This document shows positions 44,464 through 52,003 of a stretch of DNA of 56,968 nucleotides, in pieces; position 1 is the first letter of the stretch; each line of letters opens with the position of its first letter. Position numbers and translations under genes: made by a program. This DNA is from Pueribacillus theae (GTDB taxonomy: Bacteria > Bacillota > Bacilli > Bacillales > UBA6769), in NCBI RefSeq assembly GCF_003097615.1, contig NZ_QCZG01000024.1, positions 1 to 56,968 of the forward strand, given 5' to 3'. Under the pieces are notes generated by a model. That model was not told the origin of the DNA. It searched no databases and worked only from the letters and a program-made list of their open reading frames with translations.

Positions 44464-44484
44464 TGATAATGAATCTCATTATCA
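44464..44484. promoter_or_regulatory. Near-perfect Fur box upstream of the nitroreductase
   Basis: TGATAATGA (44464-44472) and TCATTATCA (44476-44484) are perfect 9-bp arms around ATC, the 21-bp Bacillus Fur operator, 52 bases before the nitroreductase start. Confidence 0.8.
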
Positions 44485-44536
44485 AAGTCAATGAAAGAAT
44501 TTAAAATATTTATTTTTGTACTGGAGGACGGGCAAA

Positions 44537-45091
44537 TTGAACGAAACAATCCAATCCATTTCGAAAGTGATTCGGGATAGGAGATCCATCAAGAAAGGCT
44601 ATCTGCCAACGGAAGTAAGCGAAGATGTCATCGTTTCACTGTTAAATGATGCCGTATGGGCGCCAAACCATAAACTTAGAGAGCCATGGAGGTTTATTTT
44701 CGTTTCAAATGACCGCAAAGAAGCATTTATCAAGTCGATTCTTGCGTGCTACTCTCACGATCAACACGAGCAAATGAGGAAAAAATTTGCGGATGTACCC
44801 GCTTTTCTCGTCGCCATTATGAAAATCGACCCGAGGCAAAAACAATGGGATGAGAATTTTGCAGCCACAAGCTGCTTAATTCAAAATTTGCAGCTTTTGG
44901 CGTGGGAAAAAGACATTGGCATGGTTTGGAAAACGCCTCAGCATATTTATGATCCGAAATTCTATGATGGACTTGGTGTAGAAAAAGATGAGAAAATCAT
45001 TGGCATCATTCAAATCGGCTATTTTGACAAATCTGTGAAAGCTCCACCGCGAAACAGAACCGACGCAAAAGAAAAATTGACGTTATTTTAA
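44537..45091 (+). CDS. Nitroreductase-family FMN oxidoreductase, TTG start, Fur-controlled
   Basis: A 184-residue nitroreductase-fold protein: RDRRSIKKGY (FMN phosphate contacts), AVWAPNHKLREPWRFIFVS and GIIQIGYFDK. Resembles YdjA/YfkO-type short members. The start is TTG at 44537, 8 bases after GGAGG; the codons upstream to 44516 precede that site. A strong Fur box and the neighbouring siderophore importer suggest a role in iron metabolism, possibly flavin-dependent reduction of ferric siderophore, which is inference. Confidence 0.85.
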   Translation: MNETIQSISKVIRDRRSIKKGYLPTEVSEDVIVSLLNDAVWAPNHKLREPWRFIFVSNDRKEAFIKSILACYSHDQHEQMRKKFADVPAFLVAIMKIDPRQKQWDENFAATSCLIQNLQLLAWEKDIGMVWKTPQHIYDPKFYDGLGVEKDEKIIGIIQIGYFDKSVKAPPRNRTDAKEKLTLF

Positions 45092-45154
45092 GAAAGCCAT
45101 AGATTCAGAAGCGGTCGAAATTTACTTTACGTTAAGGAAAAATATTTTCTAAAA

Positions 45155-45182
45155 AATGCTGCCTCGTTTAATGGGGCAGCAT
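45155..45182. terminator. Hairpin after the nitroreductase
   Basis: ATGCTGCC / GGCAGCAT with an ~11-base loop. The T-run lies on the minus-strand side (TTTTTT), so on the plus strand it may be only a weak terminator. Confidence 0.5.
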
Positions 45183-45293
45183 GTATTATGAATTTGAAAT
45201 AGGGACAATTTCCCTCTTTTATATTTTCAGCTTTTCTGTTAAAATAATTTGTCGTTGGAATGTTTGCCGCTAAACTATATGAGGTGAATACGA

Positions 45294-47210
45294 ATGAAGA
45301 AATTTTTATCTACGAAGATGGGCTTCTTCTCAATTGCTGTTCTCCTATTTTGGATAAAAACATATTCAATATACAATATTGAATTTAATTTAGGCGTAAA
45401 AAATGGCATGCAGCAATTTTTATTGTTTTTTAATCCACTTAGTTCGGCATTAATCTTTCTTGGATTGGCGTTGTTCGCCAAAGGGCGAAAAGCCGGCGTT
45501 TGGATCATTATGATTGATACTCTTTTAAGTTTTCTTTTATATGCTAACGTCGTTTATTACCGCTTCAATGGCGACTTTATAACATTGCCTACGATTATGC
45601 AAACGAGTAACTTTGGCAGCCTTGGCGGCAGTATCGCCAACCTTGTTGCATGGCATGACATTATCTATTCGTTCGACTTACTGCTTTTAATCATTTTGTA
45701 CGTGAAAACGAAAGCGAACTGGTCCGTTTCAGGCTTCCAGCTTCGCAAAGCCGTTCTCGTTTTAACAGCCGGCGCTGTGGCTTTTACTGTGAATCTTGGA
45801 CTTGCTGAGATCGATCGTCCTGAATTATTGAAGCGTACGTTTGACCGCAACTATTTAGTGAAATATCTTGGCGCTTATAATTTTACAATCTATGATGCTG
45901 TGCAAAGCTTGAAATCTACTACACAGCGGGCTTTTGCATCGAGCAGTGACATGACAGAAGTAGAAATTTATACAAAAAGCAAGTTTGCACAGCCTAATCT
46001 GGAATACTTTGCCAAAGCAGAAGGAAAAAATATTATTAAAATCCACCTTGAGTCTTTTCAATCATTTTTGATTGATTATAAGCTCCATGGTGAAGAGGTA
46101 ACACCATTTTTGAACTCTTTAGTTCACGACAAAAAGAAAGAGTTCACGTATTTTGATAACTTTTTCCATCAAACGGAACAAGGAAAAACGGCTGATGCTG
46201 AATTAATTATGGACAATTCTTTGTACGGTTTGCCGCAAGGTGCCGCTTTTGTGACTAAGGGAAATAACACATATCAGGCATTGCCTTCTATTTTGCATCA
46301 GCAGCAAGGCTATACAAGCGCAGTCTTTCATGGAGACTATAAATCTTTTTGGAACCGTGATAAAATCTATAAGCAATTTGGGATTGACCATTTCTTTGAT
46401 GCAAGCTATTACGACATGAGTGAAGATCAAGTGATTAACTATGGCTTGAAAGATAAGCCATTTTTCAAAGAATCAATGCCGATGCTTAAATCTTTGAAGC
46501 AACCATTTTATGCGCATTTCATTACGCTGACGAACCATCATCCGTATTTAATTGATGAAGGGGACGCAACAATTGACCCGGCTGAAACCGGCGATGATTC
46601 TGTTGATCGCTACTTCCAGACAGCCCGCTACCTGGACGAATCGTTGGAGCAATTTTTTAACGACTTGAAGGAAGCCGGTTTATATGACGATTCCGTCATT
46701 TTGCTTTATGGTGACCATTACGGCATCTCAGAAAACCATAACGAGGCAATGAAAGAAATAACCGGAGAAGAGATCACGCCGTTGAAAAGCGCCGAGCTGC
46801 AGCGTGTTCCACTTTTAATTAAAATACCGGGTGTTGAAGGGCAAGGCATTAACCATGAATACGCGGGGCAAATGGATGTTGTGCCAACTCTATTGCATCT
46901 CATGGGAATTAATGCAAAGGATTATATCCAATTCGGAACAGACTTATTCTCTAAGGATCATAAAGACTTTGTTCCTTTCCGAAATGGCGACTTCATTACA
47001 AAGGATTTCAGTAAAATCAATGGGATCTATTATGATAATGTGACAAAAGAAGAAATTGAAAAGCCAACGGAAGAAATGAAGGATTTAAGTGAAACCGTCC
47101 TGCATGAGCTTGAATTATCCGATAAAGTATTGTTTGGCGACTTATTAAGATTTTATTCGCCAAATGAAGATTGGAAACCCGTCGATCCGAAGCAGTACTT
47201 TTATGAGTAA
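45294..47210 (+). CDS. ltaS: Lipoteichoic acid synthase (LtaS family)
   Basis: Polymerises glycerol-phosphate from phosphatidylglycerol at the outer face of the membrane. 638 residues: five N-terminal TM helices (~10-170), linker with a possible signal-peptidase site AFA (213-215), then a sulfatase-fold domain with catalytic Thr299 (EQGKTADAE), Glu253 (HLESFQ) and metal ligands in LYGDHYG. Paralogues YfnI, YqgS and YvgJ exist in Bacillus, so which one this is cannot be said. ATG follows GAGGTG; monocistronic. Confidence 0.92.
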   Translation: MKKFLSTKMGFFSIAVLLFWIKTYSIYNIEFNLGVKNGMQQFLLFFNPLSSALIFLGLALFAKGRKAGVWIIMIDTLLSFLLYANVVYYRFNGDFITLPTIMQTSNFGSLGGSIANLVAWHDIIYSFDLLLLIILYVKTKANWSVSGFQLRKAVLVLTAGAVAFTVNLGLAEIDRPELLKRTFDRNYLVKYLGAYNFTIYDAVQSLKSTTQRAFASSSDMTEVEIYTKSKFAQPNLEYFAKAEGKNIIKIHLESFQSFLIDYKLHGEEVTPFLNSLVHDKKKEFTYFDNFFHQTEQGKTADAELIMDNSLYGLPQGAAFVTKGNNTYQALPSILHQQQGYTSAVFHGDYKSFWNRDKIYKQFGIDHFFDASYYDMSEDQVINYGLKDKPFFKESMPMLKSLKQPFYAHFITLTNHHPYLIDEGDATIDPAETGDDSVDRYFQTARYLDESLEQFFNDLKEAGLYDDSVILLYGDHYGISENHNEAMKEITGEEITPLKSAELQRVPLLIKIPGVEGQGINHEYAGQMDVVPTLLHLMGINAKDYIQFGTDLFSKDHKDFVPFRNGDFITKDFSKINGIYYDNVTKEEIEKPTEEMKDLSETVLHELELSDKVLFGDLLRFYSPNEDWKPVDPKQYFYE

Positions 47211-47238
47211 CAAGAACAGGAAAGTTCAGAGCAACAAA

Positions 47239-47276
47239 AGAGCACTGGCGAGTAAGTTTGCCGGTGCTCTATTTTT
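47239..47276 (+). terminator. Terminator of ltaS
   Basis: AGAGCACTGGC / GCCGGTGCTCT followed by ATTTTTAA. Confidence 0.9.
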
Positions 47277-47315
47277 AATAAAGTATAGATTTGCTAGTTC
47301 GCAAATTTAAACAAA

Positions 47316-47371
47316 TCCGGCCTCTGATCTCTGTCCACATAAGAAAGGCGCGTTAGCGTTTTTCTTATGCA
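47316..47371. repeat. Palindromic intergenic repeat, family 2, copy 2 (inverted)
   Basis: On the minus strand ATAAGAAAAACGCTAACGCG, then CCTTTCTTATG and GACAGAGATCAGAGGCCGG, homologous to 44237-44296. Confidence 0.55.
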
Positions 47372-47374
47372 TAT

Positions 47375-47660
47375 TTATTCCTTCATCCTCAATTGCCGGA
47401 TCGCGAATTCAGGGTATTTGTCAAGTGATTGAATCAGTTCTTCATGTGTACCAAACACCTGTCAGTTTGCCTTTATCGAGAAACAAGATTTTATCCCATC
47501 GACAACAGTTGAAGCCCTTTTGAAATGTTGTACATTTGCGTTCCAAGCGGAAAAAGGCGGCTAAAGATAATGGTGCTGCAATCAACATCCATTTAGAAGG
47601 TTTAGTTTTTCTAACTAGTGGGATAAATTGATGCCTATCACCTGGATTTTGTTGATTCAT
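47375..47660 (-). pseudogene. BmrA-like ABC multidrug exporter, gutted remnant
   Basis: The minus strand starts with a good ribosome-binding site (GGAGAGG) and MNQQNPGDRHQFIPLVRKTK then PSKWMLIAAPLSLAAF, like the N-terminus of BmrA-type exporters. After ~40 codons it jumps to their extreme C-terminus: RASTVV, WDKILFLDKGKLTG, then in another frame GTHEELIQSLDKYPEFAIRQ and a stop at 47375. About 480 internal codons (TM and ATPase core) are gone and at least two frameshifts exist. A clear deletion relic. Confidence 0.7.
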
Positions 47661-47696
47661 ATGGTTTATCCTCTCCTGTATTTCCAAGTCTTCAAG

Positions 47697-47725
47697 TTGT
47701 ATTTCTTCATATTGTTGCATATAAT
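47697..47725 (+). promoter_or_regulatory. Promoter of a small RNA convergent to the toxin gene
   Basis: TTGTAT (47697-47702), 17-base spacer, TATAAT (47720-47725) on the plus strand, in front of a hairpin-rich non-coding stretch ending at a terminator. Confidence 0.55.
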
Positions 47726-47731
47726 GTAAAT

Positions 47732-47880
47732 AAAGATATAAACTATAAAAGAAGCATCGGTGTTCGAGCACCGATGCTTGGCACAGCTACTCCGCAGGAT
47801 ATGCGGTGGCCAATTAAGAGAATATAAAAAAGTAACCTATCCCCATACAATAGCCAGTGTAGGGTAGGTTACTTTTTTCT
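47732..47880 (+). ncRNA. Candidate antitoxin RNA of a type I toxin-antitoxin module
   Basis: Predicted ~150-nt untranslated transcript: stem AAGCATCGGTG/CACCGATGCTT (47751-47779), stem CCGCA/TGCGG (~47796-47810) and a bidirectional terminator (47826-47879). Its 3' part is complementary to the last toxin codons and the toxin mRNA 3' UTR, the arrangement of TxpA/RatA and BsrG/SR4 in B. subtilis. Prediction only. Confidence 0.45.
47826..47879. terminator. Bidirectional terminator shared by toxin and antitoxin RNA
   Basis: AAAAAAGTAACCTA / TAGGTTACTTTTTT, a 14-bp stem with a ~25-base loop. Closely similar in sequence to the terminator at 51944-51991. Confidence 0.85.
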
Positions 47881-47955
47881 ATTTGCAGTGATGATTAGTA
47901 CGACCAAAGTTGCAAATATTATCATTAGGGTTAGTGTTTCGTATGTCGCCATCAT
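47869..47955 (-). CDS. Hol_Tox-type small hydrophobic toxin, 28 residues
   Basis: Begins MMATYETLTLMIIFATLVVL and ends IITANRKK. The pattern M.TYE.L.LMI.F.TLVV followed by a short basic tail is that of putative holin-like toxins (TxpA/BsrE relatives), single-span peptides that depolarise the membrane. The ATG at 47955 (or 47952) follows AAAGGGGG; that site lies in the stem GTGGC..CCCC/GGGG..GCCAC (47958-47988) of the leader, which would limit translation, as known for type I toxins. Stop codon merges with the terminator. Too short for standard gene calls. Confidence 0.75.
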   Translation of the reverse strand: MMATYETLTLMIIFATLVVLIITANRKK

Positions 47956-48019
47956 CAGTGGCACCCCCTTTCTATCGGGGATCGCCACCGCCTACCCTAC
48001 TTATGCAGCTGTATTATCA

Positions 48020-48085
48020 TTCTATCATAGTTATTCCTATCTTAGCGCTTCAATTGGGTTTCATTTTAAAGCTTTGTTAATTAAT
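48020..48085 (-). pseudogene. Relic of the yknZ 3' end
   Basis: Minus strand reads NKALK, stop, NPIEALR, stop, homologous to the yknZ C-terminus NKASKLNPIEALRYE (52004-52060) with continuing DNA similarity into the flank. Only ~65 bp remain. It lies upstream of the toxin gene, as yknZ lies upstream of its own terminator at the other end of the ger operon. Confidence 0.7.
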
Positions 48086-48146
48086 TTCAGACAAACTTAC
48101 TTCTTCCTCGCCTTTTTGCATGTACAGGTAATGTGCATCCCCCGTT

Positions 48147-48177
48147 TGGATAAATTTGGTATTTATTGTAAATACTT
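48147..48177 (+). promoter_or_regulatory. Possible SigG-type promoter of the ger operon
   Basis: TGGATA (48147-48152), 18-base spacer, AATACTT (48171-48177), near the SigG consensus TGMATA / CATNMTA. Ger operons are forespore-specific; the match is imperfect. Confidence 0.3.
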
Positions 48178-48201
48178 CTACTAACACCACATGGAGGCGA
48201 G

Positions 48202-49722
48202 TTGAGCAACACCATGTCTTTTTCTAAGCAAAACAAAGGAAAACAATTAAAAACGATTTCAAATGAGAAAATGAAAACGGTCTATCCTACTATTGAGGAA
48301 AATGTTCAATATATTTGCGCAGCTTTATTCCATACAAGTGATTTAAAAACCCGAAAAGTGACATGGAAAGAAATGTCCGGGGTTATTATTTATTTGGAAA
48401 CAATGACAGACACGGAAGTACTCCAACGAAGTTTCTTGCTCCCATTGTCAGAGGCTGTTGATCGAAAACATATCGAGGAAATTATAACAAGTCCGGAATT
48501 CACTAAGACAGATAACCTCAATAAGGTTGTATCCGCCTTGCTAAAAGGCGATTGTGCCCTTTTCTTAAATGGCGGGACGAAGTGTTTTTTATTTAAAAGC
48601 ATTCAAGTAAATGCCCGTACACCTGAGGAGCCTGAAAATGAAAAGGTAGTCAGAGGGGCACACAAAGGATTCGTAGAAAACCTCGATATTAATTTAAACT
48701 TAATTAGGGAACGCATCCAAAATCGCCAGCTAACCATTAAATATTTTAAACTGGGAAAGGAATCGAATACAAACGTAGCGATTATCTATATGAGTGAGCT
48801 TGCCAACCCATCAGTCGTTGAGGAAGTTCAAAAGCGGCTTGAATCAATTTCAACCGACATGATTTTCAGCCCGGGATATATTCAGGAATGTATAGAAGAT
48901 CATCCGTTTTCCCCGTTCCAACAAATTTTATTTACTGAAAGACCCGATCGGCTAGAAGCTCACTTAATGGAGGGAAGGGTAGCCATTATGAGTGAAGGCT
49001 CGTCTGATGCATCGATTGTGCCCGTCACATTTTTTGCTTTTTTTCAGGCGCCTGACGATTTCAATATCAGATTTTACGGAGGATCTTTTTTTCGTTTGCT
49101 GAGGTTATTCAGTTTTTGGGGAGCACTCACTCTTCCATCGATATACATTGCTGTTATCGGCTTTCACTTTGAAATTATTCCGTATGATGTGGTAACGATT
49201 GTAAAAAGCTCGATCGAAAATATTCCGTTTCCGCCATTTCTTGAAGCGATCATTATGGCCATCACTATTGAATTAATACGGGAAGCAGGAATTAGACTTC
49301 CATCGCCAATTGGCCAGACGATAGGCATTGTCGGAGGGCTTATTATTGGGGATGCAGTAGTTAATGCAGGCATCGTGTCAAACATCGTGGTCATCGTTAT
49401 TGCCTTAACTGCGATCATGTCATTTTCTCTCCCCTCTTATGAAATGGGAAACACAGTCCGCATCTTATCCCTGCCCATCATGATTGCCGCAGCCACTCTT
49501 GGATTTGTAGGTATTGTATTTTCGCTTATGATCATCATCATCCATATGTGTAAATTGCAATCCTTTGGGACACCGTATATTGCGCCTTTAGCCCCTTTGC
49601 ATATAAAAGATTTAAAGGATGCCATTGTCCGTTTTCCAATCTGGACAATGAGCCATCGTCCAAAAAATGCACAAGCACAAAAGTCGGTTAGACAAAGGGC
49701 CTCAAGGGAATGGAAAAAATGA
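48202..49722 (+). CDS. Spore germinant receptor A subunit (GerA/GerKA family)
   Basis: Inner-membrane germinant receptor subunit of 506 residues. Large N-terminal cytosolic domain (~1-290; EGRVAIMSEGSSDASIVPVT and the GSFFRLLRLFSFWG motif close it), then about five TM helices (PSPIGQTIGIVGGLIIGDAVV) and a basic tail. Start is TTG at 48202, close after GGAGG; an ATG lies at 48214. First gene of a complete A-B-C receptor operon; the germinant cannot be predicted. Confidence 0.92.
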   Translation: MSNTMSFSKQNKGKQLKTISNEKMKTVYPTIEENVQYICAALFHTSDLKTRKVTWKEMSGVIIYLETMTDTEVLQRSFLLPLSEAVDRKHIEEIITSPEFTKTDNLNKVVSALLKGDCALFLNGGTKCFLFKSIQVNARTPEEPENEKVVRGAHKGFVENLDINLNLIRERIQNRQLTIKYFKLGKESNTNVAIIYMSELANPSVVEEVQKRLESISTDMIFSPGYIQECIEDHPFSPFQQILFTERPDRLEAHLMEGRVAIMSEGSSDASIVPVTFFAFFQAPDDFNIRFYGGSFFRLLRLFSFWGALTLPSIYIAVIGFHFEIIPYDVVTIVKSSIENIPFPPFLEAIIMAITIELIREAGIRLPSPIGQTIGIVGGLIIGDAVVNAGIVSNIVVIVIALTAIMSFSLPSYEMGNTVRILSLPIMIAAATLGFVGIVFSLMIIIIHMCKLQSFGTPYIAPLAPLHIKDLKDAIVRFPIWTMSHRPKNAQAQKSVRQRASREWKK

Positions 49723-50813
49723 TCGGTAAAAAAGAGATAACTCAATTTCAGTTGATCTTTTTATTAATTCAATGCCAAGTAGGCGTAAATGTCGTTACTT
49801 TGCCTTTCGATGTTTTTATGAAGGCAAAGGGAGATAGTTGGATATCTGTTTTGCTCACTGGAGTCATCATTCAAATCATGATCTTCTTAATCTGGGCATT
49901 AATGAGACGTTTTCCATCAAGTAATTTGTATGGCATTGTCCAATCTCTCTTTGGAAAGTTCATCGGAAAAATGATCGTCATCTTATATAGTATGTATTTT
50001 ATTGCCATTGGAAGCCTGGTGCTGACAAAATTTGCTTATATCCTCAATACTTGGATGATGCCACTGACACCCAAATGGCTGTTGCTTGTGCTTATGGCAT
50101 TTACAGCGGTTTATATTGTAAAAGAAAACCTTCAACTTATGGCCCGTTTCTTTGTTCTTTCTTCCGTTGTTTTAATTGGATTTATAAGCTTGGCTGCTTA
50201 TTCCTTACAAGATGCAAACCCTACCTTTATTTTGCCTGTCGGAACAAATGGGGTCCTGCCAGTCATTCAGGGTATGGAGCCCAGTCTGTATGCATTTCAA
50301 GGATTCGAGATCTTGATGATCCTCTATCCCTTTGTTCAATCGGATAAAAAGGGTGTGCTAAAAGCGGCAACGATTACCAATATTTTTGTCACGCTTTTTT
50401 ATTCATTCTTGGTAATAACCAGTTTGCTCTTTTTTAGTCCGGAAGAATTTAAGCTAGTACCTGAACCTGTCTTATATTTAATCAAGGCATTTTCTTTTAG
50501 AATCATTGAAAGGCCGGATTTGCTCTTTACGTCCATGTGGATTATCCTTGTGGCCACTACATTCATGAATACGTTGTACGCCTCCTCATTGGGGTTATCC
50601 TGCGTCATGAATTCAAAAAAAATAACTATTTTCGTTATCATAGCTGCATGTATCTGCTTTTTGTTAGCGATGACTCTTCATGGAAAGTATGACATCGCTT
50701 CAGTATCCAAAGTTCACAATCTGTTTATGTTTCCTTTCGCTTTTGGTTTACCGATTTTATTTCTTCTCATATCGATCATTTTCAACAAGAAGGAGCAGGG
50801 GAATAGCGGATGA
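49719..50813 (+). CDS. Spore germinant receptor B subunit (GerB/GerKB family)
   Basis: APC-superfamily membrane protein of 364 residues, ten TM helices, opening KKEITQFQLIFLLIQCQVGV; putative germinant-binding subunit. The ATG at 49719 overlaps the A-subunit stop (ATGA) and is 9 bases from AAGGGA, preferred to 49710. Confidence 0.92.
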   Translation: MIGKKEITQFQLIFLLIQCQVGVNVVTLPFDVFMKAKGDSWISVLLTGVIIQIMIFLIWALMRRFPSSNLYGIVQSLFGKFIGKMIVILYSMYFIAIGSLVLTKFAYILNTWMMPLTPKWLLLVLMAFTAVYIVKENLQLMARFFVLSSVVLIGFISLAAYSLQDANPTFILPVGTNGVLPVIQGMEPSLYAFQGFEILMILYPFVQSDKKGVLKAATITNIFVTLFYSFLVITSLLFFSPEEFKLVPEPVLYLIKAFSFRIIERPDLLFTSMWIILVATTFMNTLYASSLGLSCVMNSKKITIFVIIAACICFLLAMTLHGKYDIASVSKVHNLFMFPFAFGLPILFLLISIIFNKKEQGNSG

Positions 50814-51937
50814 CCTATCGATTAAGCTTTATTTGGGCGGCCATATTGGCCATCATTCTTTCCGGATGCTGGGATGAACGCTTATTAAAGGATCGCAGCT
50901 TAGTATTATCTATTGGATATGACCAAGCAAACGACGAAAAAATACTCAAGACTGTTACCTATCCAAAAAACAGTAGTGAGGGGGGACAGCAACATACTTC
51001 TTCAAATGAAAGTAAAGTGTTATCTACGACCGGGGAAACAGTCAAAGATGCCGAAAATCGTATGGACCGGATCCTTCCTGAAAAATTTGACAGATCCAAG
51101 GCCAAAGTCATTCTTTTTGGTGAACAATTAGCTTCTCAAGGGGTTTTCCCTACTTTGGATTCAATCTATCGAGATTTAAGAGGACCATTAAATGCCACGG
51201 TAGCAATCATTGACGGAACAGCAAAAGAGGCATTGTCTATTAAGCCGGGAGAGTCTATCCTTATTAGTGATCTCTATGCAGAACTTCTTGACAGTGCCGA
51301 ACTTCAGGGACTTACAAAAAAAGAAAATGTGCAAACCGCTTGTCCAATAATTTTATCAGAAGGTAAAGATCTCGTGTTGCCTTATGTTGGTTTAAAAGAG
51401 GAAGAAAAAACAGCAGAAGTAAAAGGATTGGCTTTGTTCAATGGTGATCAATTGACAGGTAAGTTGGGCCTTAAGGAAACGGGTATGTTCCTGATTTTGT
51501 CGGATCAAAAATCAAAGGGCTTATCATTAAACCTAAAAGTAAGCAATGATAAAAAAAGGCATGAAAAAAATTTTGTGAATATAGCCTTACGTGATCTCAA
51601 AAGAAAAATAAAAATAAACGTAAATAATGGGCAAATTGGTGCAGAAGTTAGCGTAAATCTCAAGGTGGAAATTGATGAATACGCATCAAATCATTTAAAT
51701 GAGGAAAAAGAAGTAAAATCCCTCTCTAAAGATATAGAAAAAAGGTTAAATAAGTTGGCACAAAAAACATTGGCCAAAATGCAAGAGGCTAACAATGATT
51801 CATTGGGATTGGGTGAACGAGTGAAAGCATATCATCACTCCACATGGAAAAAAATCGATTGGAAAAAAGAATACCCTGACGTTCCGATTGAAACAACATT
51901 TAATGTAGAAATCGTTCAGCATGGGATTATTAATTAG
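50810..51937 (+). CDS. Spore germinant receptor C subunit (Ger(x)C family)
   Basis: Lipoprotein of 375 residues (lipobox LSGC, Cys20, followed by WDERLLKDRSLVLSIGYD), lipidated by Lgt and facing the outer side of the spore inner membrane. Overlaps gerB by ATGA. Ends just before the terminator shared with yknZ. Confidence 0.92.
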   Translation: MTYRLSFIWAAILAIILSGCWDERLLKDRSLVLSIGYDQANDEKILKTVTYPKNSSEGGQQHTSSNESKVLSTTGETVKDAENRMDRILPEKFDRSKAKVILFGEQLASQGVFPTLDSIYRDLRGPLNATVAIIDGTAKEALSIKPGESILISDLYAELLDSAELQGLTKKENVQTACPIILSEGKDLVLPYVGLKEEEKTAEVKGLALFNGDQLTGKLGLKETGMFLILSDQKSKGLSLNLKVSNDKKRHEKNFVNIALRDLKRKIKINVNNGQIGAEVSVNLKVEIDEYASNHLNEEKEVKSLSKDIEKRLNKLAQKTLAKMQEANNDSLGLGERVKAYHHSTWKKIDWKKEYPDVPIETTFNVEIVQHGIIN

Positions 51938-51943
51938 ATGTAA

Positions 51944-51991
51944 GAAAGTAACCTATCTCCTTACACGATCAGTGAAGGATAGGTTACTTTC
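51944..51991. terminator. Bidirectional terminator between the ger operon and yknZ
   Basis: GAAAGTAACCTATC / GATAGGTTACTTTC, 14-bp perfect stem. Homologous to the terminator at 47826-47879. Confidence 0.9.
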
Positions 51992-52003
51992 TTTATATCA
52001 TAC

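Noticed and set aside
47888-48184. 98-codon plus-strand frame over the toxin and yknZ relic
   Set aside because: It is antisense to the toxin and to the yknZ tail relic, and its similarity to a frame at 51921 is explained by both being antisense to yknZ sequence.
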